Shown: positions 26,125-34,541, counted from the first letter of the stretch. The stretch is 64,000 bases of DNA from JASLCR01 sp036405235 (GCA_036405235.1 DASWYA010000001.1:620001-684000), one strand, 5' to 3'. Notes: generated by a model not told the origin, from the letters alone. Numbers and translations: made by a program.

Positions 26125-26796
26125 CTACCAAGTTTCTTCAAATTCTTCGAAGAAAAAAGGGTCGTTGAAAAACGTGCGAGCTACAATCCGTTCAATGCCT
26201 GGTGCTGGATTGTACAGAGAAAGTTTATGCGGCTTCACCCACATCAACCTATCACGCAGCACGATATCGTCACTCTCAAAACGGAACACATGCGCTAGAG
26301 TGCTAGTAACGATTTCTCCCCCATCACTATTGCGGATGTAACAGTCGCCAACATGGCGTACCTGTGGACTGTCTAGGCCAATCTTTTCATAAGCTTCGCG
26401 CTTCGCGGCCTGCTCGATTGTTTTGTCGTCGACATGCACTTTCCCATAAGGCAGTGTCCACTGATCAGCATACGGCTGACGTACACGCCGGTAAAGTAGC
26501 AGTTCCCCTTCGCTATTCTGCACAACAAGCATAGTAATAATCTTTGGCTGAATACGCACATCAAGGGTATTGGTAGTGATACGATCAACGTACAGAGCAC
26601 CTTTTTTCCCGAGTGTATAGCCGCTTCCATCTTTCAGAACAAAGCCTTGTTTCTGAAGAAGCTTCAGGTGATAGCTGTAAAGATTTGTCTCAACATTTTC
26701 TGGTCGAAGATCACGAAAACGTGCATATTTCTGACGCATCAAAATACCCATAATATGCTTTTGGATGTGATGTTCAATCGTTGTTTGCTCAATCAT
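26125..26796 (-). CDS. Winged-helix plus NUDIX-like protein
   Basis: 223 residues. Residues 1-70 look like a winged helix (MRQKYARFRDLRP, YSYHLKLLQKQGFV, DGSGYTLGKKG). A NUDIX fold follows with a degenerate box GKVHVDDKTIEQAAKREAYEKIGL: one extra residue and Lys where the second catalytic Glu of EE should be. It may hydrolyse poorly and instead act as a metabolite-sensing regulator (an NrtR-like layout but with domains reversed), which is inference. TATAAT lies 11 nt upstream of the ATG. Confidence 0.75.
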   Translation of the reverse strand: MIEQTTIEHHIQKHIMGILMRQKYARFRDLRPENVETNLYSYHLKLLQKQGFVLKDGSGYTLGKKGALYVDRITTNTLDVRIQPKIITMLVVQNSEGELLLYRRVRQPYADQWTLPYGKVHVDDKTIEQAAKREAYEKIGLDSPQVRHVGDCYIRNSDGGEIVTSTLAHVFRFESDDIVLRDRLMWVKPHKLSLYNPAPGIERIVARTFFNDPFFFEEFEETW

Positions 26797-26875
26797 ATTT
26801 GAGTCAAATTATACTTGCTAGTATAAATATTTACAAGCAGATATACTAAGAATATCTAGAGGCGGAGGTGCTTCT

Positions 26876-26917
26876 ATGAGAGAAAGGAGGTTATGTGAAA
26901 ATTTTTCCTTCTACTGA
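26876..26917 (+). other. Possible 13-residue leader ORF
   Basis: MRERRLCENFSFY followed by TGA, preceded by a strong GGAGGT Shine-Dalgarno 6 nt before its ATG. It overlaps, in another frame, the GTG start at 26895, and its fourth and fifth codons form the AAGGAGG site of that gene. Translation of one would affect the other. Confidence 0.4.
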
Positions 26918-27191
26918 AATTTTTGAGCAAAATCCTTATGCTACGCTTCCTACAAAAGCGATGCACATCATTACAAAAATCTCAAAACGCCATCGTGCTT
27001 ATTCAGGCAGTGATGAGCGGACAAGAATCAATCAGCGTCAGATTGCAGAAGCAATCCTGTACATGTCTTTATATCAAGAATTTGGAGCAAAGTGTTACGG
27101 GTTCATGACAGACGCCACCAAACTGCTCGATAGTCTACTTGAACAAGATCCGCTGCCGATGCGACTCAAACACCAGCCATCTGGCTTGTAG
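26895..27191 (+). CDS. Small protein of unknown function
   Basis: 98 residues from a GTG start with AAAGGAGG 4 nt upstream. Soluble and helical (RINQRQIAEAILYMSLYQEFGAK), basic in its middle. Not recognised. The last 26 bp overlap the 3' end of trmB on the other strand. A likely promoter (TATACT) lies near 26842. Confidence 0.65.
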   Translation: MKIFPSTEIFEQNPYATLPTKAMHIITKISKRHRAYSGSDERTRINQRQIAEAILYMSLYQEFGAKCYGFMTDATKLLDSLLEQDPLPMRLKHQPSGL

Positions 27192-27828
27192 TAGGTCGCT
27201 TAGCGCGAACAAAGTGCGTCAGCCTACCTTCACCGAGCCAACGCTGCTCATACGAGGTCTCTACTTTGTAATCATCCGCGAGATCTGATTCGTGGAGATC
27301 AAAGCTCAGCTCCTTGATATGCCATTTTTCCGAAACTAGTTGCTCAAGACTCCACTGGAAAAACTGTGGATTATCATGCTTCAGATAAAAAGATCCTTGC
27401 GGCGACAAAAGTCCTGCGTATTTTTGCAGATAGATAGGATGCGTCATACGGCGACGCGCACTTCTCTCGCGCGGGAATGGATCTGGAAATGTCAGCCACA
27501 TCTGCTCAACGGAATGCAACTCAATGCATTCATCAATTTGATCCGCTCTGGCACGTAAAAATACTATATTTTCTATACCTTGAGTGAGCGCCTCGTATGC
27601 ACCCTTCTGCAAGCGATCAGCTTTCACATCGATCGCGACAAACCGCTTCGACGGATATCTCTTTGCTAGCTCAAGACTGAAAAGACCAGTGCCCGCTCCT
27701 ATCTCTACAAAGTCAGCTGCTTGCTTTTGCCAGTCTTCAAACTCAAAACAATTAGCAGCATTGAAAAACTTTGCGAATTTATACTTTTTTCGCTTTCTTG
27801 AAATGACAAAATCATCAGGATCCATCAT
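27166..27828 (-). CDS. trmB: tRNA (guanine-N7-)-methyltransferase
   Basis: 220 residues with the SAM-binding motif VEIGAGTGLFSLELAKRYP (about 41-59), the acidic FVAIDVK that ends strand 2, and the TrmB hallmark LTFPDPFPRERSARRRM. It methylates G46 in the tRNA variable loop. The ATG overlaps the tsaC stop by 4 nt, giving a two-gene tRNA-modification operon. Confidence 0.93.
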   Translation of the reverse strand: MMDPDDFVISRKRKKYKFAKFFNAANCFEFEDWQKQAADFVEIGAGTGLFSLELAKRYPSKRFVAIDVKADRLQKGAYEALTQGIENIVFLRARADQIDECIELHSVEQMWLTFPDPFPRERSARRRMTHPIYLQKYAGLLSPQGSFYLKHDNPQFFQWSLEQLVSEKWHIKELSFDLHESDLADDYKVETSYEQRWLGEGRLTHFVRAKRPTTSQMAGV

Positions 27829-28379
27829 CTGAGCGTCTCGACCTTGCCGTCTTTATGTAGCTTTACTAGTCGAGATGGAGTATCATCCATGACTTCACCA
27901 CCATCAACATATATATCAACCTTGTCGCCAAAATACTGCTCTGCTTCAGAAACCCTATTTGCCGGTGGCATCCCTTCAGGGTTGGCGCTTGGAGCAATCA
28001 AGGGACCGGTTTTCATGAGTAATTCACGTAAATTACCATCCGCTGGCATGCGATACGCAACTGAACCATTGTCTCGCCTCAACCATACTGGAGCATGGAC
28101 AGATGGCAAGATAACACTTACTTTCTCTGGCCATACTGAGTTTAGATAGCTAAGCTCCTCCCGGGAAGGCACATCAAAGAGTTGTGAAAGTGATGCAATC
28201 AACACAATCGGAGATTTCGCCACATCACGGCTCTTGAGAGCGTACACCCTTTCAACTGCTTTTTCGTCATCCGCCTTTGCCAGTACACCATAGAGTGTAT
28301 CGGTGCGAAGAACGACAACCCCAGCATCCCGTAGCGTTTCCACGATTTCAGGGTCATTAATATCAGCGAGAATCTTCAT
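27825..28379 (-). CDS. tsaC: L-threonylcarbamoyladenylate synthase (Sua5/YrdC)
   Basis: 184 residues forming the single YrdC domain without the Sua5 C-terminal extension. Typical segments are VVVLRTDTLYGVLAKA (KxR/TDT region), ALKSRDVAKSPIVLI, RRDNGSVAYRMP and GPLIAPSANPEGMPPA. It makes the carbamoyl-AMP intermediate for t6A37 of ANN-decoding tRNAs. The gene is divergent from mscS with only 20 bp between start codons. Confidence 0.93.
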   Translation of the reverse strand: MKILADINDPEIVETLRDAGVVVLRTDTLYGVLAKADDEKAVERVYALKSRDVAKSPIVLIASLSQLFDVPSREELSYLNSVWPEKVSVILPSVHAPVWLRRDNGSVAYRMPADGNLRELLMKTGPLIAPSANPEGMPPANRVSEAEQYFGDKVDIYVDGGEVMDDTPSRLVKLHKDGKVETLR

Positions 28380-28383
28380 AACT

Positions 28384-28392
28384 TGCTATACT
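28384..28392. promoter_or_regulatory. Overlapping divergent promoters in a 20-bp intergenic region
   Basis: TGCTATACT (28384-28392) is an extended -10 for mscS, ending 7 nt before its ATG. On the other strand the same bases read TAGTATAGC, giving a -10-like TAGTAT/TATAGC 5-8 nt before the tsaC ATG at 28379. Both transcripts would be leaderless. Confidence 0.6.
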
Positions 28393-28399
28393 ACCACAT

Positions 28400-29287
28400 A
28401 TGGAAACGCTTCAAAAATGGGCTGAAAATACAGCGTATACCTTTATCGTGGATCACTGGGTCAATCTAGTTGGTTATATCGTCGTCGCTATTCTTGCATA
28501 TTTTGCCGGAACTCGACTTGTAGGCACAATAGTGAACCGTGCCGTCAAAGGCGCTCGTCACCGCGAATGGCATAAAAAAGACATAGAAAAGCGACAGAAA
28601 ACCTTGAGGGATCTGTTTCGCGCAATCTGGAAGATAATCGTCGTCGCCGTATTTGTCTATGCGGTTCTCAATGAATTTTTCCCAAATATCGAAACATCAC
28701 TTGCGCCCCTCTTTGCAAGCGCCGGCATCATCGGTATCGCCCTTGGATTCGGTGCTCAATCACTGATCAAAGACTTTCTGTCCGGCATTTTTATCATCTC
28801 AGAGAATCAATACCGCGTAGGTGATGTCATAGATATCGAGGGATTTTCCGGGACAGTCGAGCGTATCGGCACCAGAAGTACGGTACTGAGAGATACTGAT
28901 GGTAACGTACACTATTTTCCAAATGGTATGGTACAGCATGTCATCAACAAGACTCTTGGTTTTTCTATGGCACGTTTTACATTGCAGGTTGTTCCTACAA
29001 CAGACATTGATAAGCTGTCCGACTTGATCGACGAGGTCGGCGCAGAACTTGCGGAAGAAAAAACTTGGAAAGATAAGATTATCAAGGCACCTGCCTTTGT
29101 CTCACTTGGTGACATCACAGGCATATCAACCGAAGTAATCATCGCAGGAAAAACTCAACCAAGCGATCAGTGGGCTGTCACGGCAGAAATGCGCAAGCGG
29201 CTTCATGGTCAGTTTGAAAAATATGGTATCGAGCTAGCAGTCACGCCAACCACTCCAGGACAGCCAAAGTCTCGCCGAAAAAACTAG
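28400..29287 (+). CDS. mscS: MscS-family mechanosensitive channel
   Basis: 295 residues. Three membrane helices (about 20-42, 70-92, 96-125) are followed by the pore-lining Gly/Ala helix GIALGFGAQSLIKDFLSGIF and the beta domain RVGDVIDIEGFSGTVERIGTRSTVLRDTDGN, then the C-terminal alpha/beta vestibule. Protects against hypo-osmotic shock in the cytoplasmic membrane. Its 3' end overlaps the convergent gene by 4 nt. Confidence 0.93.
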   Translation: METLQKWAENTAYTFIVDHWVNLVGYIVVAILAYFAGTRLVGTIVNRAVKGARHREWHKKDIEKRQKTLRDLFRAIWKIIVVAVFVYAVLNEFFPNIETSLAPLFASAGIIGIALGFGAQSLIKDFLSGIFIISENQYRVGDVIDIEGFSGTVERIGTRSTVLRDTDGNVHYFPNGMVQHVINKTLGFSMARFTLQVVPTTDIDKLSDLIDEVGAELAEEKTWKDKIIKAPAFVSLGDITGISTEVIIAGKTQPSDQWAVTAEMRKRLHGQFEKYGIELAVTPTTPGQPKSRRKN

Positions 29288-29631
29288 TCTATATTTAGCG
29301 ATTCCGGACTCAGCACATCGCTCTTGTAAGCATCAACATCCTGAAGCTCTTTTAGCTTTTCAGTGTACAGCTGATTAAATTGACTTAGGGCCGCCTCATC
29401 AAGCTGGCCATCAGCTGGGAACCCTTCAAAGTCATCATCGCTCCTTGCTTCGCTGCGGATATCCGCTAACCCTGGCCTGCTTAGGTCCAACTGGGATGCA
29501 CCCGAACTCACATAAAGGGAAAAGGATATCATCACTAGCACTACCGAAGCTACAACACTCCCGAGTACGAAAATTATCAACCTGTGGTCTTCAAAAACAT
29601 TTCCAGATTGATGCTCAGTATCTTCTGTCAT
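29284..29631 (-). CDS. Single-pass membrane protein, unknown function
   Basis: 115 residues: short acidic N-terminus, one membrane helix (about 18-42), then an acidic outside domain rich in Asp, Ser and Leu. No family recognised. Its ATG overlaps the stop of the secreted protein upstream by 4 nt, so the two are co-translated and probably work together at the envelope. Confidence 0.72.
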   Translation of the reverse strand: MTEDTEHQSGNVFEDHRLIIFVLGSVVASVVLVMISFSLYVSSGASQLDLSRPGLADIRSEARSDDDFEGFPADGQLDEAALSQFNQLYTEKLKELQDVDAYKSDVLSPESLNID

Positions 29632-30158
29632 TTCTTTAATTCCTCAGCGTAATTTTTCTTAAAATTCAAAAACTCAGCTTTGTACTGTTCAGCTAGTTTT
29701 GTCAGCTTATCGCTCGCTTTATACAGCGCAAGCCTCTTCTGACGAGCTAGGTCGAGAGCATCGAAAAACGTCGTAGGTTGTTTCTGACAATCCGTATTTA
29801 AGGCTGTTGAAAGTGCCGTGTCGTAAGCAATAAATCCGAGTCGAAAATCTTCATACGATTTGTTGTAGTCGGCGGTAATCTCAACAAGTTTACTCCCAGC
29901 AAGCTGATTCGATGCAATTCGCTGATTCAGCGGAACCATCAGCTTATCAGCTATCGTCCTAAAGGCTGCACCTCTATTGTGTCTCAGGAGAGTGTCATTT
30001 CGCTGAAGCTGATTTAGAGAAGCTTGTATCTGTGTGCAGTTTGTCTTAATCGCCTGAATTTGTTTATCAGTAATAATACTCACGGCAGAGGCGTGAGGCG
30101 TCACGAGCAGCAAGATTGCAACAAATCCTATAAAACCAGCGGCTATTTTACGAGTCAT
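29628..30158 (-). CDS. Secreted helical protein, unknown function
   Basis: 176 residues with a clear signal peptide (MTRKIAAGFIGFVAILLLV, cleavage near HASA-V, about residue 25). The mature part is helical, with two Cys (about 40 and 127) that could form a disulfide, and many Gln/Asn/Lys. Probably exported by Sec. GATAAT lies 7 nt before the ATG. Operon with the small membrane protein downstream. Confidence 0.75.
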   Translation of the reverse strand: MTRKIAAGFIGFVAILLLVTPHASAVSIITDKQIQAIKTNCTQIQASLNQLQRNDTLLRHNRGAAFRTIADKLMVPLNQRIASNQLAGSKLVEITADYNKSYEDFRLGFIAYDTALSTALNTDCQKQPTTFFDALDLARQKRLALYKASDKLTKLAEQYKAEFLNFKKNYAEELKK

Positions 30159-30183
30159 ACGTTCTATTATCCCAAGCCGATGC

Positions 30184-30978
30184 CTATTTGGTCAAATGAA
30201 TTCTATTTTGACTTTGTGAGATTAAATTTTCAGCTTTGAGTGCCGTAAACGCGACAGAAAAACGCTCGTCCTGAGGCATACTCTGCCGAAGCTCATCTAG
30301 AGTTACATCACGAACGCTTAATTTTTTCAGGATCATCCCGCGGACTTCACGCACACTACCTCTAAGCGGTGATTGTTTTTTATAGTGTTTACTCGCGGAA
30401 ATATTACGTACGCCATTTACCTTAAGCCATGAACCATAGTCCATAAGATTCTGATAGAACTGTCGTGGATTCGCTTTATCAATTGTCAGTTCCAATAACT
30501 CAATAATCTCTTCGTCGTCGACCGAGAAATTATCAGCAAAGAAATGATGAATATATACGGTACGAATATTTGTTTCTACAAAAATGCTTGGCTGATTAAA
30601 ACTATAGGCCAGTATGGCACCAGCCGTATTCTTTCCAACGCCTGGAAGTTTTATAAGCTCAGTTAGTGTATCAGGAAAGGGACCTTGATTAGTTATTTGC
30701 TTTGCCGCTTCATGTAAAAACTTTGCTCGACGATTATAGCCAAGCCCCTGCCAGAGCTTCAAAACATCAGCTAGGCTTGCTTTTGCCAAACTATTTTCAT
30801 CTGGGAATCTTTCAATAAACGCCTCAAACTTTGGAATCACCCTAGAAACTTGCGTCTGCTGCAGCATCAGTTCACTCACCAAGACATAATATGGGCGAGT
30901 ATCTTCACGCCATGGCATGGCACGATAAATCTCTTCGCCTTTTTGATGAAGCAACCTCTGAAACTCTTCTCCGTTCAT
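30184..30978 (-). CDS. MutY-like adenine glycosylase without Fe-S cluster
   Basis: 264 residues of the HhH-GPD superfamily. The N-terminal part has MPWREDTRPYYVLVSELMLQQTQV with the catalytic Glu36, the hairpin LPGVGKNTAGAILA (about 111-123), and VETNIRTV where MutY has a D-G-N-V/DTN motif, so the key Asp is Glu135 here. The [4Fe-4S] cysteines that follow in MutY/EndoIII are all absent, and the MutT-like 8-oxoG domain is missing. It probably removes A opposite 8-oxoG, but the changes leave that uncertain. TATAAT lies 8 nt before the ATG. Confidence 0.85.
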   Translation of the reverse strand: MNGEEFQRLLHQKGEEIYRAMPWREDTRPYYVLVSELMLQQTQVSRVIPKFEAFIERFPDENSLAKASLADVLKLWQGLGYNRRAKFLHEAAKQITNQGPFPDTLTELIKLPGVGKNTAGAILAYSFNQPSIFVETNIRTVYIHHFFADNFSVDDEEIIELLELTIDKANPRQFYQNLMDYGSWLKVNGVRNISASKHYKKQSPLRGSVREVRGMILKKLSVRDVTLDELRQSMPQDERFSVAFTALKAENLISQSQNRIHLTK

Positions 30979-31090
30979 TACACTCCATTATAAGCGTATA
31001 TTGGATATTAGGACATCGACATACCGCGTCGTTACTCGAAAAAGTGAATAAATTCACTTTTCACTCACTTCCTAGCGCTATACTAGATAT

Positions 31091-31618
31091 ATGACGACAT
31101 ACGTACTCGCAGGTGGATGTTTTTGGTGCTTGGACGCCGTATATCGACAACTTAAGGGCATCGAGAAGTCGGTCACAGGCTATGCAGGCGGTAACGCTGA
31201 AGATGCAGATTATTACAAAGTAGCAACCGGCACGACTAATCACGCTGAGAGCCAGGAAATTACGTTTGATGAAAATATAATCCCAAAAGAAGTCATCCTC
31301 GATATGTTTTTCTTGATACATGATCCAACGACACTGAACCGTCAAGGCAATGACGTCGGCCCACAATATCGTAGCGCAATGTTTTACTCGACCGATGAGC
31401 AGAAAGCCGACTTTGAGGCCGCAATAGAGCGTGCCAAAACTCATTGGGGCGACAGCATCGTTACGGAACTTGCGCCGCTTGAAGAGTTCTATCCTGCCGA
31501 GATTAGTCACCAGGACTATTATGCAAATAATCCTACCAATCCTTATTGCTCTATCGTGATTGAGCCAAAGATCGTCAAAGCACGAAAAAACTATACTCAA
31601 TACATTAAGGAGGGATAG
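31091..31618 (+). CDS. msrA: Peptide-methionine (S)-S-oxide reductase
   Basis: 175 residues with the MsrA signature AGGCFWCLDAVYRQLKG (catalytic Cys9) and conserved GYAGG, HAESQEITFD, FFLIHDPT, GNDVGPQYRSA and HQDYYANNP. It repairs S-oxidised methionine in the cytosol. TATACT (31079-31084) ends 6 nt before the ATG, suggesting a leaderless mRNA. It is followed directly by a metallo-hydrolase and a DNA glycosylase, together a repair-flavoured operon. Confidence 0.96.
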   Translation: MTTYVLAGGCFWCLDAVYRQLKGIEKSVTGYAGGNAEDADYYKVATGTTNHAESQEITFDENIIPKEVILDMFFLIHDPTTLNRQGNDVGPQYRSAMFYSTDEQKADFEAAIERAKTHWGDSIVTELAPLEEFYPAEISHQDYYANNPTNPYCSIVIEPKIVKARKNYTQYIKEG

Positions 31619-32248
31619 ATGCGACTCACTAAATACGAACACGCCTGCTTTACGCTCGAAAAAGACGGTAAACTGCTCGTCGTTGATCCAGGCGCATTTA
31701 CGACAGACTTTGGAAGTCCAGAAAATGTTGTTGCAATCGTAGTCACGCACGAGCATCCTGACCATTTTCGTCCAGATAAGCTTAAGGCAATCATTGCGAA
31801 AAACCCTGGTGCAATTATCATCTCTCATGAAGGCATTACGAAACAGATCAATGATTTGCCAACTCACACTGTCTCAGTTAACGATATCTTTACGATAGGG
31901 CCATTCTCACTCGAATTCTTTGGTGGCCAACACGAGATAATTCACCAAAGCTACCCACGAATAGCCAACCTTGGAATTATGATTAATGATACAGTATATT
32001 ATCCTGGTGATTCATTCGTAAAACCAAATAAACACGTAAACGTGCTCGCTCTTCCCGTAACAGCTCCGTGGCTTAAGATCAGTGAAGCAATAGATTTTTG
32101 CATAGAAGTAAAAGCAGACCTTGTATTTCCTACTCATGACGCGATCGCATCAGAGTTTGGCAAATCATTACCTGATCGCATGCTGCCAAGTTTCGTAGAA
32201 AATTATGGTGGTAAGTACCAACGATTAGCTGAGCCTGTCGAAATCTAA
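31619..32248 (+). CDS. MBL-fold metal-dependent hydrolase
   Basis: 209 residues with VTHEHPDHF (HxHxDH zinc motif near 43-50), GGQHEIIH, YYPGDSF and a late FPTHD histidine, the layout of the UPF0173/YtkL-like metallo-beta-lactamase-fold proteins. Substrate unknown. The ATG follows the msrA stop directly (TAGATG), with GGAGGG upstream as Shine-Dalgarno; the alkA-like ATG overlaps its stop (TAATG). Confidence 0.87.
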   Translation: MRLTKYEHACFTLEKDGKLLVVDPGAFTTDFGSPENVVAIVVTHEHPDHFRPDKLKAIIAKNPGAIIISHEGITKQINDLPTHTVSVNDIFTIGPFSLEFFGGQHEIIHQSYPRIANLGIMINDTVYYPGDSFVKPNKHVNVLALPVTAPWLKISEAIDFCIEVKADLVFPTHDAIASEFGKSLPDRMLPSFVENYGGKYQRLAEPVEI

Positions 32249-32859
32249 TGGACGCAGCACTTACTCATTTGCAAGAAAACGACCCTGCACTTGCAAGGCT
32301 AATTCAGCAATATCCTGCTCCGTCATTTGAAAAACACACCAACTATTATCATGAATTAGTAGACAGTATTATCTCACAGCAACTCAGTGTCAAAGCTGCA
32401 CGCACAATCGAGGGTCGGTTCAAAGACCTATTTGGAGGCAACTTCCCTTCACCCGAGCAAATTCTTACAAAGGACGCTGAAGAGCTTCGAGCAGTTGGCC
32501 TCAGCCGGCCAAAAGCCAACTACATACAGGATCTGGCTCGGAAGATTCTTGACGGCACTATACGTTTTGACACCATTGATTCTCTCTCAAATGACGAAAT
32601 TATTGAAGAACTTACCAAAGTAAAAGGTATTGGCGTCTGGACAGTTCACATGTTCCTCATGTTTTGCATGGGACGGCTTGATGTCTTACCTACTGGCGAT
32701 CTTGGTATCAAAAACGGCGTAGGTAAACTCTATGGATTTCAGAGCGTACCTACACCTGAAGAAGTCACAATTGTCGCCAGCAGGAATAACTGGCATCCAT
32801 ATGAGTCAGTTGCTAGCTGGTATATTTGGCAATGCCTGGACAATACGCCGAAGAATTAG
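32248..32859 (+). CDS. DNA-3-methyladenine glycosylase II (AlkA-like)
   Basis: 203 residues in the HhH-GPD fold: SIISQQLSVKAARTI, the hairpin LTKVKGIGVWTVHMFL, and catalytic Asp in LPTGDLGIKNGVGK. It lacks the N-terminal TBP-like domain of E. coli AlkA, as in the short AlkA/MPGII forms. It removes alkylated purines. Third gene of the msrA operon; overlaps the CDF gene on the other strand by 4 nt. Confidence 0.9.
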   Translation: MDAALTHLQENDPALARLIQQYPAPSFEKHTNYYHELVDSIISQQLSVKAARTIEGRFKDLFGGNFPSPEQILTKDAEELRAVGLSRPKANYIQDLARKILDGTIRFDTIDSLSNDEIIEELTKVKGIGVWTVHMFLMFCMGRLDVLPTGDLGIKNGVGKLYGFQSVPTPEEVTIVASRNNWHPYESVASWYIWQCLDNTPKN

Positions 32860-33770
32860 TCAATTTCGGGTGTTTCTATCTCAACCTGAATGTGATGAAC
32901 GATCGGAACAAGTCGCTGCACAGAGTGCTTGATATTGTCAGTTATCAGCTCTATCGCGTCAGTATCTAACCCATCCTTTAGATGCACCTCAAGCACTACA
33001 AGCAAGCGTTCAGAGCCAAGATACATAGTACGTAGGTCAAGTACGTCTTCCACTCCATCAACTCTTTTTGCAGCCCTAGCAATCCGTTTGTTCGTATCTT
33101 GATCCACTGCCTTCCCCACGATAAGATCACGTACATCACGAATCAGCATGAGTGCAGCATACATCATCGATAAACCGATCAACACACTACCCACTCCATC
33201 AAATCTTGCATCTCCAGTCAGCAGGAATAGCCCAAGTGCCAAGAGCCCCAATACTGTAGAGCTGGTACCGAGGCAGTCAATGATAAACGTCGCTTTAGTT
33301 TCTATGATGCTTGAATGAAGCAAATGTTTGAGCCAGTGCTTTGACTTATCCTGGCCTCTCAGTCGCTGTATGCTAAGACTTAGCGCATAACCATTGGCAA
33401 AAAATCCGAACGTAAGCATAGCAAATGCCAACCAAATATTTTCAACTGGAGTCGGGTTTACAATTTGCTGGTAACCAAACCACAACGAGGTGACGCCAGT
33501 GCCAGCGAACATAATAATACCTGCTACCAGTACCCAGAAGAATAGCTCCCTACCATACCCAAATTGGAACTCGCTATCGTGTTGACGATACGACCTTTTG
33601 ACGCCAAAAAATAAGATACCGCCGGTTATCAAATCAGATAATCCTTGGAGTGCTTGCGAAAGCATGACCGTGCTGCTGGTCAGAATTGCTACTGTGATAT
33701 TTAAAATAACATCGAGAAGACTTACACCTGCTGATGTTGCTACTACTTTGATGTCGGAGATTTTACTCAC
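32856..33770 (-). CDS. Cation diffusion facilitator transporter
   Basis: 304 residues: six membrane helices in the first 200 residues (starting at about 12, 38, 76, 110, 155, 180) and a cytoplasmic C-terminal domain (about 210-304) with HHIQVEIE near its end. Metal-site residues of helices 2 and 5 are partly kept (LSDLITG and DCLGTS), with Gly replacing the usual first His. Zn, Mn or Fe efflux is the family function. It starts at GTG with TACAAT 10 nt upstream. Confidence 0.88.
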   Translation of the reverse strand: MSKISDIKVVATSAGVSLLDVILNITVAILTSSTVMLSQALQGLSDLITGGILFFGVKRSYRQHDSEFQFGYGRELFFWVLVAGIIMFAGTGVTSLWFGYQQIVNPTPVENIWLAFAMLTFGFFANGYALSLSIQRLRGQDKSKHWLKHLLHSSIIETKATFIIDCLGTSSTVLGLLALGLFLLTGDARFDGVGSVLIGLSMMYAALMLIRDVRDLIVGKAVDQDTNKRIARAAKRVDGVEDVLDLRTMYLGSERLLVVLEVHLKDGLDTDAIELITDNIKHSVQRLVPIVHHIQVEIETPEID

Positions 33771-33790
33771 TGTATACTACATTGTACGAC

Positions 33791-33822
33791 AAAGAAGCAC
33801 CCTTTAACATGGGTGCTTCTTT
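33791..33822 (-). terminator. Intrinsic terminator
   Basis: A perfect 12-bp stem, AAAGAAGCACCC with GGGTGCTTCTTT around an 8-nt loop. It lies 16 bp after the YtxH stop on the minus strand and just upstream of the CDF promoter, insulating the two. Confidence 0.75.
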
Positions 33823-33837
33823 TAGGGTACGAAATAT

Positions 33838-34215
33838 TTACTTCATATTGCGTTTGATATCTCGCTCGACAGCCTTAGCAGTTGCCTTTACATCCTTAGC
33901 GACGCGCTCGGCACGTACTTTCGCTTCATCGCCAAGTCGACCTGCTTCCGCGCGGACAGCCTTGCCAGAGCTCACAGCACTTTTACTCATACCGCGTGCT
34001 TCTTTTCGTAGCTTTTCACCGCCAGCCTTCAGAGATTCGGCACCGTCTACAGCCGCTTTCATCGCCTGACCTTTTTTAACATTGGCCTGCTTCTTTAGAT
34101 CGCCTGCTTTTTTCTTAATATCAGCGCGAGTCTCTTCGCCACTTTTTGGCGCCATCAAAATACCCGCAACAAATCCAAGAGCTCCTGCAATTGCTACTTT
34201 TACTAATTTACTCAT
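33838..34215 (-). CDS. YtxH-domain protein
   Basis: 125 residues. One N-terminal hydrophobic segment with the YtxH hallmark AGALGFVAGILMAPKSGEETR, followed by a long Lys/Ala/Glu-rich helix to the end, like a LEA/apolipoprotein-type amphipathic helix. Such proteins are small membrane-anchored stress proteins in gram-positive bacteria. AAGGAG lies before the ATG. It follows a small DUF948-like membrane gene by 14 bp. Confidence 0.85.
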   Translation of the reverse strand: MSKLVKVAIAGALGFVAGILMAPKSGEETRADIKKKAGDLKKQANVKKGQAMKAAVDGAESLKAGGEKLRKEARGMSKSAVSSGKAVRAEAGRLGDEAKVRAERVAKDVKATAKAVERDIKRNMK

Positions 34216-34229
34216 ACTTTTTCTCCTTT

Positions 34230-34448
34230 TTATTTACGAAATTGTTTAACCGCTTTAACTGCTTCAGCAAAAACTTTTACCGGCGAAAGCCAGTCTGTAG
34301 CCGAAGAGAGATTGTTAGTAATGTTGTCGATATTTTTAGCAATTCTATTTACCTTTGCGATTACCATAACGACCGCGATAAGTAGCGCTATGATCACAAC
34401 AGAAAGCAAGATAACTGCGATAGAGAGTAGAACTACGAGTGTTTCCAT
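34230..34448 (-). CDS. Small membrane protein, DUF948-like
   Basis: 72 residues: a long hydrophobic N-terminal helix (about 4-30) and an amphipathic helical tail KVNRIAKNIDNITNNL. The shape and pairing with a YtxH gene match DUF948-type proteins that commonly neighbour YtxH genes in gram-positives. An AAAGGA Shine-Dalgarno is present. It is the first gene of this two-gene operon. Confidence 0.72.
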   Translation of the reverse strand: METLVVLLSIAVILLSVVIIALLIAVVMVIAKVNRIAKNIDNITNNLSSATDWLSPVKVFAEAVKAVKQFRK

Positions 34449-34541
34449 AATTTCCTTTCGTTTTTATTTTTGTCAATGCGACTATTTATATAGTAGCATT
34501 ATTTTAAGAAAAAATCAAGTCTCTTGTATAATAGAGGATGT

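Noticed and set aside
31061..31867. 268-residue frame on the minus strand
   Set aside because: It lies opposite msrA and the MBL-fold gene, which have clear family motifs; its translation is Cys/Phe/Ile-rich without domain features.
34524..34541. TTG start for the membrane protein at 34542
   Set aside because: The TTG and next codons overlap the TATAAT promoter box, so they cannot be in the mRNA made from it.
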